A stretch of DNA of 64,000 bases from Firmicutes bacterium UBA7510 (GTDB lineage Bacteria > Bacillota > Clostridia > Tissierellales > Sedimentibacteraceae): NCBI GenBank assembly GCA_002479485.1, contig DLNM01000045.1, forward strand, positions 1 through 64,000, read 5' to 3'. Positions 52,348 through 60,450 of this stretch are shown one piece after another; within the stretch, counting starts at the first letter, position 1, and the number at the start of each line of letters is the position of its first letter. Both the position numbers and the translations under genes were made by a program. The notes below the pieces were generated by a model, which was not told the DNA's origin, did no database searches, and saw only the letters and a list, made by a program, of their open reading frames with translations.

Positions 52348-52902
52348 ATGAAAATGAAAAAAGTTTATGATTTTGAAGTTTTAGGAATAGACGGTAAAAA
52401 GGTATCATTAGAAGAATATAAAGGAAAAGTTATACTTATAGTTAATTCAGCAACTAAATGTGGATTTACACCTCAGTATGATGATTTAGAGAAATTATAT
52501 GAGAAATTTAATGATAAAGGATTTGTTGTTTTAGATTTTCCATGTAATCAATTTAATGAGCAGGCACCAGGAAGTAATGAGGAAATTGTTAGCTTCTGTC
52601 AAATGAATTTTGGAGTATCATATCCAATGTTTTCAAAAATAGATGTAAACGGAGAAAATGAAGACCCATTATATACTTTCCTTAAGAAAGAACAGCCATT
52701 TGTTAGATTAAATCCTGAGCATCCTTCAACACCTAAATTAGAGAGTATAATAGGAGAAAAAGATCCTGATTTTAGAAATAATTCAAATATAAAATGGAAC
52801 TTTACTAAGTTTTTAATTGATAGAGAAGGTAATGTTATAAGAAGATTTGAGCCAACTCATAATATGGCTGATGTAGAAGAAAAAATAAAAGAGCTATTAT
52901 AA
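52348..52902 (+). CDS. Glutathione peroxidase-type (Cys) peroxidase
   Basis: 184 aa of the GPx family with a thioredoxin fold: peroxidatic Cys38 in NSATKCGFTPQYDDLE (Cys, not Sec), then LDFPCNQFNEQAPGS with a second conserved Cys/Asn and the Trp-containing block IKWNFTKFLIDREGN. In bacteria such Cys-type GPx usually takes electrons from thioredoxin and reduces organic hydroperoxides. ATG 52348 or 52354 are both possible (ATGAAAATG). First gene of the OhrR-regulated operon. Confidence 0.93.
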   Translation: MKMKKVYDFEVLGIDGKKVSLEEYKGKVILIVNSATKCGFTPQYDDLEKLYEKFNDKGFVVLDFPCNQFNEQAPGSNEEIVSFCQMNFGVSYPMFSKIDVNGENEDPLYTFLKKEQPFVRLNPEHPSTPKLESIIGEKDPDFRNNSNIKWNFTKFLIDREGNVIRRFEPTHNMADVEEKIKELL

Positions 52903-52978
52903 GTAATAAAAATATTAAAAAGGGTAAAAAATAGAGGTAAAATTAATTTGTGTACATTTTAAAAGGGGTGACAACACC

Positions 52979-53419
52979 ATGGAGATAAATAATAAATACG
53001 ACATCTTAAAGTTAGATAATCAACTGTGCTTTCCGCTATATGCCTGTGCAAAGGAAATAGTTAGACAGTATAAACCTATTTTGGATAAGTTTGATTTAAC
53101 TTATACTCAATATATAACGATGATGGTTATGTGGGAAAGACAAGAACTAAATGTAAAGGAATTGGGAGAATATATTTATTTGGATTCTGGAACATTAACA
53201 CCCGTGTTAAAAAAGCTTGAGTCAAAAGGATATATAAAAAGAAATCGCTCTAAGGATGATGAGAGAAATCTTTTGGTTGTATTAACTGAAAGAGGGGAGA
53301 ATCTTAAGGAAGAAGCTTTAAGTATTCCAGCTCAAGTAGGACAATGTATTATTTTAGAAACAGAAGAGATTATTTTACTTCAAAAGTTATTATTTAAAAT
53401 GTTGAATCAATTTAAATAA
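52979..53419 (+). CDS. ohrR: OhrR-type MarR-family redox repressor
   Basis: 146 aa. The conserved opening LKLDNQLCFPLYACAKEIVR has the redox-sensing Cys17 (equivalent to Cys15 of Bacillus OhrR) and Cys22; then YTQYITMMVMWERQELNVKE and the winged helix YLDSGTLTPVLKKLESKGYI. It represses until oxidised by organic peroxides. It is second in the operon behind the operator at 52242, so it controls itself and gpx. Confidence 0.93.
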   Translation: MEINNKYDILKLDNQLCFPLYACAKEIVRQYKPILDKFDLTYTQYITMMVMWERQELNVKELGEYIYLDSGTLTPVLKKLESKGYIKRNRSKDDERNLLVVLTERGENLKEEALSIPAQVGQCIILETEEIILLQKLLFKMLNQFK

Positions 53420-53463
53420 GAATTATAAATAAAATATAAATCAGCATAAGGAGGATATTCATA

Positions 53464-54339
53464 ATGAAAGAAAGAGCAATAGAAATGTCTATGCAAGGTC
53501 CGCGCACACATTGGGTAGGCAATGGATTTAAAGTTAGTAACTATTTTCCATCTGGACAAAATTTACTTGAAAGATTCACACCCTTTATTTTATTAGATTA
53601 TAATGCGCCTGCTGAGTTTGCACCAAGTGACACATCTAGAGGAGTAGGACCTCATCCACATAGAGGGTTTGAAACTGTTACATTTGCATTTGAAGGAGCA
53701 GTTGAGCATCACGACAATAAGGGTAATCACGGTATAATTTATCCAGGCGACGTGCAGTGGATGACAGCTGGTGCTGGTATAATGCATAAGGAGTATCATG
53801 AAAAATCATTCAGTGAAGCTGGAGGGATATTCCACATGATTCAGTTGTGGGTTAACCTTCCAAAGAAAGATAAAATGACAGAGCCTGCATATCAAGCTAT
53901 AATGAACAAGGATATGGGTAAAGTAGTTTTAGGTGATGGAGAAGGAAATATTACAATAGTAGCCGGCGAATTTGAAGGAATTAAAGGTCCAGCAAAAACA
54001 TTTACTCCAATGAATATTTATACAATTGATTTAAATAAAAATGGAAAAGTTACTTTAAATGAGCCAGGCGATTATAATATGGGTATTTTAATTTTAAATG
54101 GATCAATAAATGTAAATGGTGAATCACATGATGCAAAAGATTTCATTCTATTTAAAAATGAGGATGGAGCAGTAAATATAGAGGCAAACTCAGAAAGTGT
54201 TAAGATATTTGTTTTGAGCGGTGAGCCAATCAATGAGCCAATCGCCGCTGGTGGACCTTTTGTTATGAATACTAAGGAAGAGCTAAGACAGGCAAATGAA
54301 GATTTTAACAACGGCAAATTTGGTAAAGAAGAGTTTTAA
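53464..54339 (+). CDS. Pirin-family protein
   Basis: 291 aa, two cupin domains. The N-terminal cupin has GPHPHRGFETVTFAFEG with the metal His residues and GDVQWMTAGAGIMHKEYH; the C-terminal cupin (GDYNMGILILNGSINVNG) is the variable one. Pirins can act as quercetinases or redox-linked regulators. It is the third gene of the OhrR operon, 44 bp after ohrR, so it is induced by organic peroxides and probably has a role in stress. AAGGAGG precedes the start. Confidence 0.91.
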   Translation: MKERAIEMSMQGPRTHWVGNGFKVSNYFPSGQNLLERFTPFILLDYNAPAEFAPSDTSRGVGPHPHRGFETVTFAFEGAVEHHDNKGNHGIIYPGDVQWMTAGAGIMHKEYHEKSFSEAGGIFHMIQLWVNLPKKDKMTEPAYQAIMNKDMGKVVLGDGEGNITIVAGEFEGIKGPAKTFTPMNIYTIDLNKNGKVTLNEPGDYNMGILILNGSINVNGESHDAKDFILFKNEDGAVNIEANSESVKIFVLSGEPINEPIAAGGPFVMNTKEELRQANEDFNNGKFGKEEF

Positions 54340-54343
54340 ATGC

Positions 54344-54375
54344 AAAAACCTTTAGTTTAACACTAAAGGTTTTTT
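54344..54375 (+). terminator. Terminator of the OhrR operon
   Basis: AAAACCTTTAGT (about 54345-54356) pairs with ACTAAAGGTTTT (54362-54373), followed by T. Confidence 0.88.
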
Positions 54376-54379
54376 ATAT

Positions 54380-54478
54380 TTAATTAATCTTCACAAATAC
54401 AAGATGTGTAGTACCAGCGACCGTCTTTAGTGTAAAACGTCTATTTTCACACTTAACACCCTTTAAATTAGTATTGAA
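54380..54478 (-). other. Possible gene remnant in the gap before the MerR gene
   Basis: The 330-bp gap after the pirin gene holds, apart from the terminator and a promoter at 54553, a short minus-strand frame of 32 codons from 54478 to the stop at 54380-54382. It has no start and no ribosome site. The product ends ENRRFTLKTVAGTTHLVFV, which looks like a beta-rich protein end, such as a carbohydrate-binding domain. It may be the decayed tail of a lost gene; a chance frame is also possible. Confidence 0.3.
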
Positions 54479-54552
54479 CTAGAAGAAGTTCTACTATATA
54501 GTATGAATATGTAATATTTGTTTACTATTTTAAAAGATGTAAAACAAACCTT

Positions 54553-54582
54553 TTGACACAAAATGCAATATCGTAATAAGAT
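54553..54582 (+). promoter_or_regulatory. Probable promoter of the double-MerR gene
   Basis: TTGACA at 54553-54558, 18-bp spacer, TAAGAT at 54577-54582. The start codon is about 87 bp downstream, and a long spacer of this sort is usual for MerR-controlled promoters. Confidence 0.65.
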
Positions 54583-54669
54583 TTAGAAAATATATAATCT
54601 AACAACATTACATTAATACACCAGACTTTTATTATGTATTATCATTAAAAATTAGAGGTGAATAATATT

Positions 54670-55437
54670 ATGAATACTTATACTACATCAGAGATAGCTA
54701 AAATTATTGGGATTCATCCTAATACAGTTAGACTATATGAGGAATGCGGACTTATTCCAAAGCCAAAGCGTAGAAAAAATGGTTATCGAGAGTTTACAGA
54801 TTTTCATATTGAACAATTTAAAATAGCGAGAACAGCATTAAAGGAAGAGGTTCTACAAAACGGATTACGAAAAAAAGCTATTAATATAATTAAGATTTCA
54901 GCTAATGGTGATTTTGATGATGCAATTTATTTAGCAAAAGACTACTTAAAACAAATAAAAAAAGAACAGGTAAATGCTGAAGAGGCTATTGAAATTGTGC
55001 GTGATATGCTGTCTGGTAATGAAAGTAATTACATTGTAGACAGCTTATGCCTTAGGAGAAAAGAAGCTGCTGATTACTTACAAATTACAATAGACACTTT
55101 ACGAAATTGGGAAATGAATGGACTATTAAATATTAAACGTAAACAAAATGGATATAGGATTTATACCGAAGAAGATATTATGCGTCTTAAGGTAATTCGT
55201 TCCTTGCGTTGTGCGAATTATTCTCTCTCATCTATATTAAGAATGTTAGAAGCATTATCTATCAACCCAAATGTAAATATTAGAAAAATTATTGATACGC
55301 CTAGAGAAGACGATGATATAGTTTCAGTTTGTGATAAATTACTTACATCATTGAAAAATGCTGAGTTAAATGCTCAAGAATTAATTACTCAACTTAAAAA
55401 AATGAAAAAACAATTTAATTTATACCCTCCACTTTAA
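54670..55437 (+). CDS. Regulator with two MerR-type HTH domains
   Basis: 255 aa from ATG 54670 after AGAGGTG; GTG at 54658 is inside that site. The first MerR HTH (TTSEIAKIIGIHPNTVRLYE and KNGYREFTDFH) is at about 5-70 and the second (LRRKEAADYLQITIDTLRNW, KQNGYRIYTEEDIMRLK) at about 125-195, with a dimerising helix between and after. Two HTHs in one chain are uncommon. It is 58 bp before an ABC exporter, which is the likely target. Effector unknown, perhaps a drug. Confidence 0.88.
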   Translation: MNTYTTSEIAKIIGIHPNTVRLYEECGLIPKPKRRKNGYREFTDFHIEQFKIARTALKEEVLQNGLRKKAINIIKISANGDFDDAIYLAKDYLKQIKKEQVNAEEAIEIVRDMLSGNESNYIVDSLCLRRKEAADYLQITIDTLRNWEMNGLLNIKRKQNGYRIYTEEDIMRLKVIRSLRCANYSLSSILRMLEALSINPNVNIRKIIDTPREDDDIVSVCDKLLTSLKNAELNAQELITQLKKMKKQFNLYPPL

Positions 55438-55459
55438 CACCAGACTTTATTCTGGTGTT
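55436..55459 (+). terminator. Hairpin between MerR gene and ABC genes
   Basis: AACACCAGA (55436-55444) pairs with TCTGGTGTT (55451-55459) with a short loop. No strong T run follows, so partial termination or a regulator site. ACACCAGACTTTATT of this hairpin is repeated, with one added T, at 54618-54633 upstream of the MerR gene. Confidence 0.6.
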
Positions 55460-55495
55460 ATTCTTTATAAGAATGAAAAAAAGGAGGAGTAAAGT

Positions 55496-56218
55496 ATGGA
55501 AACAACCATCAAGATAGAAAATCTATGCAAATCATATTCTGGTATTCAAGCTGTAAAAAATGTAAATATTTCTGTTAAAAAGGGAGAAGTCTTTGGGCTT
55601 CTTGGGGCTAATGGAGCAGGAAAAAGCACAATCATTGAATGTACACTTGGCACTAGATTACATGATAATGGAACTGTATCAATTTTAGGTATGAGTCCAG
55701 ATAAAAATCGAAAAAAATTATTTGAACATGTGGGCGTTCAATTTCAAGAGGCTAATTATCAAGATAAAATTACAGTTTCTGAGTTGTGTGAGGTTACACA
55801 AGCTCTTTACAAAGAACCAGCTGATTACAAAACCTTACTAGAGAAATTTGAATTGTTAGATAAGCTAAAAAGTGCGGTAAATGAATTATCTGGAGGTCAA
55901 AGACAAAAGCTTTTCATAGTTCTTGCATTGATTTCCAATCCTAAAGTAATATTTTTGGACGAATTAACAACTGGGCTTGATGCAAGAGCAAGAAGAGATG
56001 TATGGAAATACCTTTCTGATTTGAAAGCTGGAGGAATGACTATCTTTTTAACATCTCATTTTATGGATGAGGTTGAAGTTTTATGTGACAAAATAGGTAT
56101 ACTTAAAAAAGGAGAGATGATTTTTTATGGAACTGTAAAGGAAGCAATTGCAACTAGTGCTTTTGAAAATTTAGAGGATGCTTATTTATGGTATACAAAT
56201 GAGGAGGTTGCGAAGTAA
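55496..56218 (+). CDS. ABC transporter ATP-binding protein (ABC-2 exporter)
   Basis: 240 aa with Walker A GANGAGKST, Q-loop, signature ELSGGQRQKL, Walker B KVIFLDELTTGLD (Glu of DEL in place of the usual DEP) and the switch His in TSHFMDEVE. DrrA/CcmA-like, a typical drug exporter ATPase. AAGGAGGAG precedes the start. Its stop overlaps the start of the permease by 1 bp (TAATG). Probably controlled by the double-MerR protein. Confidence 0.93.
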   Translation: METTIKIENLCKSYSGIQAVKNVNISVKKGEVFGLLGANGAGKSTIIECTLGTRLHDNGTVSILGMSPDKNRKKLFEHVGVQFQEANYQDKITVSELCEVTQALYKEPADYKTLLEKFELLDKLKSAVNELSGGQRQKLFIVLALISNPKVIFLDELTTGLDARARRDVWKYLSDLKAGGMTIFLTSHFMDEVEVLCDKIGILKKGEMIFYGTVKEAIATSAFENLEDAYLWYTNEEVAK

Positions 56219-56961
56219 TGAAAACATTAAAAACAATGCTCAAGACTGAGATGAAATTGTCGTTAAGAGGTATGGATATGCTTATATTTGCAATATGTAT
56301 GCCTATTGTTATGGTAGTCATTCTTGGAATTATATATGGTAACAAACCTGCCTTTAACGGAGCTCAATACACATTTTTAGAGCAATCCTTTGGAGCTATT
56401 GCCACAATTGCAATATGTGCTGGGGGAGTTATGGGACTACCATTGGTTGTATCAGATTATCGTCATAAAAAAATATTAAAACGATATAAGGTAACACCAA
56501 TAAGCCCAACATTAATTCTGTTTGTACAGGTTATTATTTATTTTATATATTCTATAGCATCACTTGCTCTTGTCTATGTTACAGCTAAGGTTTTTTTCAA
56601 ATATCAGTTTTATGGTTCTTGGCTTAAATTCTTAGGATCTTACTTTTTAGTTATGCTTTCAATGTTTAGTATTGGAATGATGGTTGGAGGAATTGCTTCA
56701 AACACTAAAACAGCAGGAATTATTGCTAGTTTATTGTATTTTCCAATGCTTATTTTTTCTGGAGCAACTTTGCCTTATGAGGTTATGCCAGTGGCTCTTC
56801 AAAGAGTGTCCGATTTTATGCCTCTAACACAAGGTATAAAATTAGTAAAAGCAACATCTTTGGCACTACCATTAGAGCAAGTTTTAATTCCAGTCGCTAT
56901 AATGATTATAATTTCAGTTATATGTATTGGAATTTCTTTAAAGTTTTTTAAATGGGAATAG
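56218..56961 (+). CDS. ABC-2 type permease
   Basis: 247 aa with six hydrophobic segments (MLIFAICMPIVMVVILGIIYG; GAIATIAICAGGVMGLPLV and so on) and the ABC-2 landmark SLLYFPMLIFSGATLPYEVMP. Partner of the ATPase at 55496. The substrate is unknown; MerR control suggests a toxic compound. Confidence 0.91.
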   Translation: MKTLKTMLKTEMKLSLRGMDMLIFAICMPIVMVVILGIIYGNKPAFNGAQYTFLEQSFGAIATIAICAGGVMGLPLVVSDYRHKKILKRYKVTPISPTLILFVQVIIYFIYSIASLALVYVTAKVFFKYQFYGSWLKFLGSYFLVMLSMFSIGMMVGGIASNTKTAGIIASLLYFPMLIFSGATLPYEVMPVALQRVSDFMPLTQGIKLVKATSLALPLEQVLIPVAIMIIISVICIGISLKFFKWE

Positions 56962-56978
56962 GGTTAAATAGATATATA

Positions 56979-57008
56979 AAAGCGATGTTTATACTCAAAC
57001 ATCGCTTT
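56979..57008 (+). terminator. Terminator after the ABC-2 exporter operon
   Basis: AAAGCGATGTTT (56979-56990) pairs perfectly with AAACATCGCTTT (56997-57008); a short AT-rich run follows. It also ends the minus-strand genes that converge here. Confidence 0.82.
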
Positions 57009-57039
57009 AAATTTATAATATTATTTAAATCTTAATAAA

Positions 57040-57354
57040 CTAGCACAAGTAATAATATACAGTTGTAAATGTAGGATTACTGTAAATTTTTCTTCCTTGA
57101 AAAGTGATATAAGAAGTATTTTTTATAGTGTAATTTGAGTAACAGCATGAACATTTACAGTAGCACTTACAGTAGCACTTACAGCAGCACTTACAGCAGT
57201 TACAACAGCAGTTACAACAACAGTTACAACAACAGTCACAACAACAATTACAACAACAGTCACAACAACAGTCACAACAACAATTACAACAACAGTCACA
57301 ACAGTTGTATTTTATTACTTTTCGACAGTTAAATGTTTCCTCCGACAACTTCAA
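57040..57354 (-). CDS. Putative cysteine-repeat protein (doubtful)
   Basis: Open frame of 104 codons with a TTG start at 57354, overlapping the end of the DUF11 gene by 26 bp. Nearly half the residues are Cys: about nine tetrads of Asp/Asn followed by three Cys, then Lys-CxC units, then a normal-looking tail (CYSNYTIKNTSYITFQGRK). Start and ribosome site are weak: GGAGG at about 57338-57342 lies inside the frame. Both other frames of the repeat also give low-complexity peptides, so expression is not certain. If real, it would be a metal-binding or disulfide-linked surface/spore protein made with the DUF11 protein. Confidence 0.45.
   Translation of the reverse strand: MKLSEETFNCRKVIKYNCCDCCCNCCCDCCCDCCCNCCCDCCCNCCCNCCCNCCKCCCKCYCKCYCKCSCCYSNYTIKNTSYITFQGRKIYSNPTFTTVYYYLC
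57196..57307. repeat. Minisatellite of 12-bp units
   Basis: On the minus strand about nine successive copies of TGTTGTGACTGT or TGTTGTAATTGT-type units, with degenerate copies on the 57160-57195 side. The unit is a multiple of three, so number changes keep the frame. The array is inside the Cys-repeat frame. Confidence 0.85.
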
Positions 57355-57709
57355 CTTGAAATTGGATAGTTGCTACTGCAAGTCCAAGAATAGTTGGGAT
57401 TGTATAAGTTAAAGTGTTTCCAGTTAGAGTTGGTGTTGCAGGAGTGGTATTTACTGTAAAAGAGTTTGCTACATAGGTAGCTCCTGCTGGTATTACATCT
57501 GTAAAAGGTAGATTTGTTATTGTACCAAGGCCTACACTGGTAATGGTAATAGTGTAAGTCAAGATATCTCCAATACTAGCAGTTAATTTGTCTACTGCTT
57601 TTTCAATAGTAGGTGCGAGTGATAGTATGGTTTCTACAGGATTACTATTGACAGTATCCCCTTCAAAAAGTATACTCGCTATATTATCTAATTTGTTTAT
57701 AACAGCCAT
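57329..57709 (-). CDS. Single DUF11-domain protein
   Basis: 126 aa, start at ATG 57709 with GGAGGAATAAAA. After a leader (MAVINKLDNIASILFEGDTV) a single DUF11 domain follows (TASIGDILTYTITITSVGLG, FTDVIPAGATYVANSF, LTYTIPTILGLAVATIQFQV). There is no signal peptide. In clostridia, similar proteins begin in the same way but carry many DUF11 copies and are thought to coat spores or cells. This one has one copy and is followed by the Cys-repeat frame. Confidence 0.82.
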   Translation of the reverse strand: MAVINKLDNIASILFEGDTVNSNPVETILSLAPTIEKAVDKLTASIGDILTYTITITSVGLGTITNLPFTDVIPAGATYVANSFTVNTTPATPTLTGNTLTYTIPTILGLAVATIQFQVEVVGGNI

Positions 57710-57921
57710 TTTTATTCCTCCGTAAAATTAATTTAGGCATATGTGCCTAATAATATGATATGCATCAAAATAGAAAAGGTTCACTTGTCCTAGAATTAAA
57801 GATTTAACTGACAAAAATATGCATTGAAAAATATTATAAACCATGTTAAAATATGGAACTAAATAAAAAATATAACGTCATAGTATATATAGTTTATTAT
57901 ATTAAGAAAAGGGAGAATTCT

Positions 57922-59859
57922 ATGAGCGATAAATTTAAATTTATCAAAAGAGTGTTTAGTATTACAATTGTCTGCTTATTAGTATCAGTAATTTTTTACC
58001 ACGGATCAAATATTAATATTCACGCTGCAGAATATGAAAAGGATAATTTAAGTACTAATAGTAAAATTAATATGCCAATTAAATTTAAAAGTTTTAACGA
58101 ATATGTAACATATCTGAAGAAATTAAATTTATATAATACAAATGATAGCGAAACGAATGTTGATAAATCAAATAATATACCTACAATGGATAATACGGCC
58201 AATGATACAGCTTCAAACAACTCTAATGCGGAGAACCCTGATTATGGTACTACCAACATTCAGGTTGCAGGAGTTGATGAAGCAGATATTATAAAAAATG
58301 ATGGAAAGCATATTTATATTCTAAACAGAAGTAATAATACAGTTAAAATTATTAATCCAAAGCCAGCTGAAAAAATGAGTATAGTTGGAGAAATAAATCT
58401 ACAAGCTTCCAATGACAATAATTATAAATATTATAATGATATGTATTTATATGGTGATAAGCTCATAATAATTTATAACTACAATGTATACCAAAAAAAT
58501 GGTGATATAATTCCGCTTAGTATAGAAAATAGCAAAATTGCACCTGATTATTATAGATATAACAAAAGTTTTGTTTGTGCTGATATATATGATGTTTCAA
58601 ATAAATCTAAACCAAAACTTGAAAGAAGCATAATGAATGAGGGAAATCTTACTAGCAGTAGAATGGTTGGAAGTGTTCTTTATCTAGTAGCCAATAAATT
58701 TATAAATTTTTATACTTATGATGGATTAGATCCTTATACTAAAGAAAATTTATTAGTATCTTACTCTGATAGCATAATCAGCAAAGACATTAAATATGCG
58801 CCTGTAGATAGTATGTACTGTGTAATAGATAAAAACAATCCATATTATATGCAAAATCTTAGCATAGTATCAGCAGTTGATATTACTAAAAATAGTGAAT
58901 TAAGCATCAGCAGCTTTACTGGAACTGGATATAATTTGTACATGTCTTTAAATAATATTTATCTTTTTGGTCAATCATGGGATAACAATGGATCCTATAC
59001 AGACATATATAAGTATAAAGTAGAAGGAACCTCTGTAAACTTTGCTTCATCTAATAAAGCAAGTGGATACATGTTAAATCAATTTTCAGCAGATGAATTT
59101 GACGGTAATTTAAGAATTGCAACTACAGATTGGAATTCAGGAAACAATGTATTTGTATTTGAAAAGGACATGAAACAAATTGGGCAAATAACAGGACTTG
59201 CTAAAGGTGAGCAAATTAAATCATGTAGATTTATAGGCAATAAAGGATATGTTGTAACATATAGAACTATGGACCCATTATTTGTACTTGATTTATCAAA
59301 TGCTAGCAAACCAGTAGTTACTGGAGAACTTAAGATTCCTGGATTTTCATCATATTTGCATCCAGTGTCAGAAAACTTGATTGTTGGAATTGGAGAAAGC
59401 ACAACACCACTTTTCTGGCGTGATGAGAACGGAAAAGAAATTGAGTCTGGGGTTAAGCAAATGGGTGTAAAGATTTCATTGTTTGATGTGTCAAATCCGT
59501 CTAAACCGACTGAAGTTAAATCAATAACAGTTGGAGGACCAGGAAGCTATACAGATGTAGGATATGATCATAAATCCATAAGCTTTATAAAAGAAAAGAA
59601 TTTGATAGCTATAAGAGGAGTATTTACGAAAAAACCAGTAAATGGAATAGAGTCTTTTGAGTATAAACCTCAGGCTTTACTAATTTCTTATAAACCCGAC
59701 TCATTGAAAATAGATAAGATATTTGACGGATATTCTTCTTATGAAACAGGTAATAGAATAACATACATTGGAGATACTCTTTATCATTTTACCGGAACAG
59801 AGCTAAATGCATATAACTTTAATAACTACACAAAATTAGGCACAATTCAATACAATTAG
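57922..59859 (+). CDS. Secreted beta-propeller protein
   Basis: 645 aa from ATG 57922 (GGGAGAATTCT before; an upstream frame to 57853 is not needed). Signal peptide at about 1-35 (TIVCLLVSVIFYH, cut near IHAAE). An Asn/Asp/Ser-rich linker to about 105, then a family-defining TTNIQVAGVDEADIIKNDGK, and six to seven beta blades to the end. The family is known in clostridia and archaea as secreted beta-propeller proteins of unknown function. Stand-alone, with a terminator behind. Confidence 0.9.
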   Translation: MSDKFKFIKRVFSITIVCLLVSVIFYHGSNINIHAAEYEKDNLSTNSKINMPIKFKSFNEYVTYLKKLNLYNTNDSETNVDKSNNIPTMDNTANDTASNNSNAENPDYGTTNIQVAGVDEADIIKNDGKHIYILNRSNNTVKIINPKPAEKMSIVGEINLQASNDNNYKYYNDMYLYGDKLIIIYNYNVYQKNGDIIPLSIENSKIAPDYYRYNKSFVCADIYDVSNKSKPKLERSIMNEGNLTSSRMVGSVLYLVANKFINFYTYDGLDPYTKENLLVSYSDSIISKDIKYAPVDSMYCVIDKNNPYYMQNLSIVSAVDITKNSELSISSFTGTGYNLYMSLNNIYLFGQSWDNNGSYTDIYKYKVEGTSVNFASSNKASGYMLNQFSADEFDGNLRIATTDWNSGNNVFVFEKDMKQIGQITGLAKGEQIKSCRFIGNKGYVVTYRTMDPLFVLDLSNASKPVVTGELKIPGFSSYLHPVSENLIVGIGESTTPLFWRDENGKEIESGVKQMGVKISLFDVSNPSKPTEVKSITVGGPGSYTDVGYDHKSISFIKEKNLIAIRGVFTKKPVNGIESFEYKPQALLISYKPDSLKIDKIFDGYSSYETGNRITYIGDTLYHFTGTELNAYNFNNYTKLGTIQYN

Positions 59860-59895
59860 TAAATAAATTAAAAAAATAACACTTAACCTTCCTTC

Positions 59896-59942
59896 AAAAA
59901 CCAATAATCCTTTTAAATTAATAAAGGATTATTGGTTTTTTA
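59896..59942 (+). terminator. Terminator after the beta-propeller gene
   Basis: A long stem, AAAAACCAATAATCCTTT (59896-59913) with AAAGGATTATTGGTTTTT (59923-59940), then T. Confidence 0.92.
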
Positions 59943-60052
59943 AAAACAGAAACACCTTTATATCCAAAGTTAATTAAACCTTCGATTGCTTGACAAACCT
60001 ATTTACATATTATAAAATGAAAATTAATTATATTAAAGAAAGGGGTATATAA

Positions 60053-60358
60053 ATGAATAAGAGAAGTTCTTTTAAGCAATTAATATCTATACTTACGTGC
60101 ATTTGTTTTGTTTTCATATCCCTATTTTTAATAACTTATATTGTCAAAGAAGCTAATCATGAATGTTCAAAAGGAAAATGTCATATTTGTGATTGCATTC
60201 TTAAAGCAGAGAAAATGCTAAAACACTTATCGAGCAATATATTTAATAGCTATATTGCAATTATTGTTGTTTTATCATGCCTGTCGTGTCTTATAGCTGC
60301 TAGTCTAAATATTAAAATATCTACACCAATTACCCTTAAGGTTAAAATGATTAATTAA
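60053..60358 (+). CDS. Small membrane protein of zinc-uptake loci
   Basis: 101 aa. Two hydrophobic segments (about residues 9-29 and 67-86) with an outer loop EANHECSKGKCHICDC, which has a Cys-His-rich site. Small proteins with a related HxCxGxxCPxC loop are often found before zinc/manganese ABC genes in Firmicutes, and here the zinc-uptake genes follow 92 bp later. It may bind or sense Zn2+; this is inference. GAAAGGGG precedes the start. Confidence 0.78.
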   Translation: MNKRSSFKQLISILTCICFVFISLFLITYIVKEANHECSKGKCHICDCILKAEKMLKHLSSNIFNSYIAIIVVLSCLSCLIAASLNIKISTPITLKVKMIN

Positions 60359-60450
60359 ATATAACTTCCAATAGGATTACTTTGAAGATTTGTATTGAAA
60401 AAGTATATTCTTTTATTTTTATGCAAAAAAATAAAATTTGGAGGTTTTTT

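Noticed and set aside
57196..57307. CRISPR-like array
   Set aside because: Unit is 12 bp without spacers, so a minisatellite and not a CRISPR.
57135..57332. Plus-strand Asn/Ser-rich frame over the minisatellite
   Set aside because: It is the antisense of the repeat, has no ribosome site, and any frame of such a repeat stays open; not reported as a gene.
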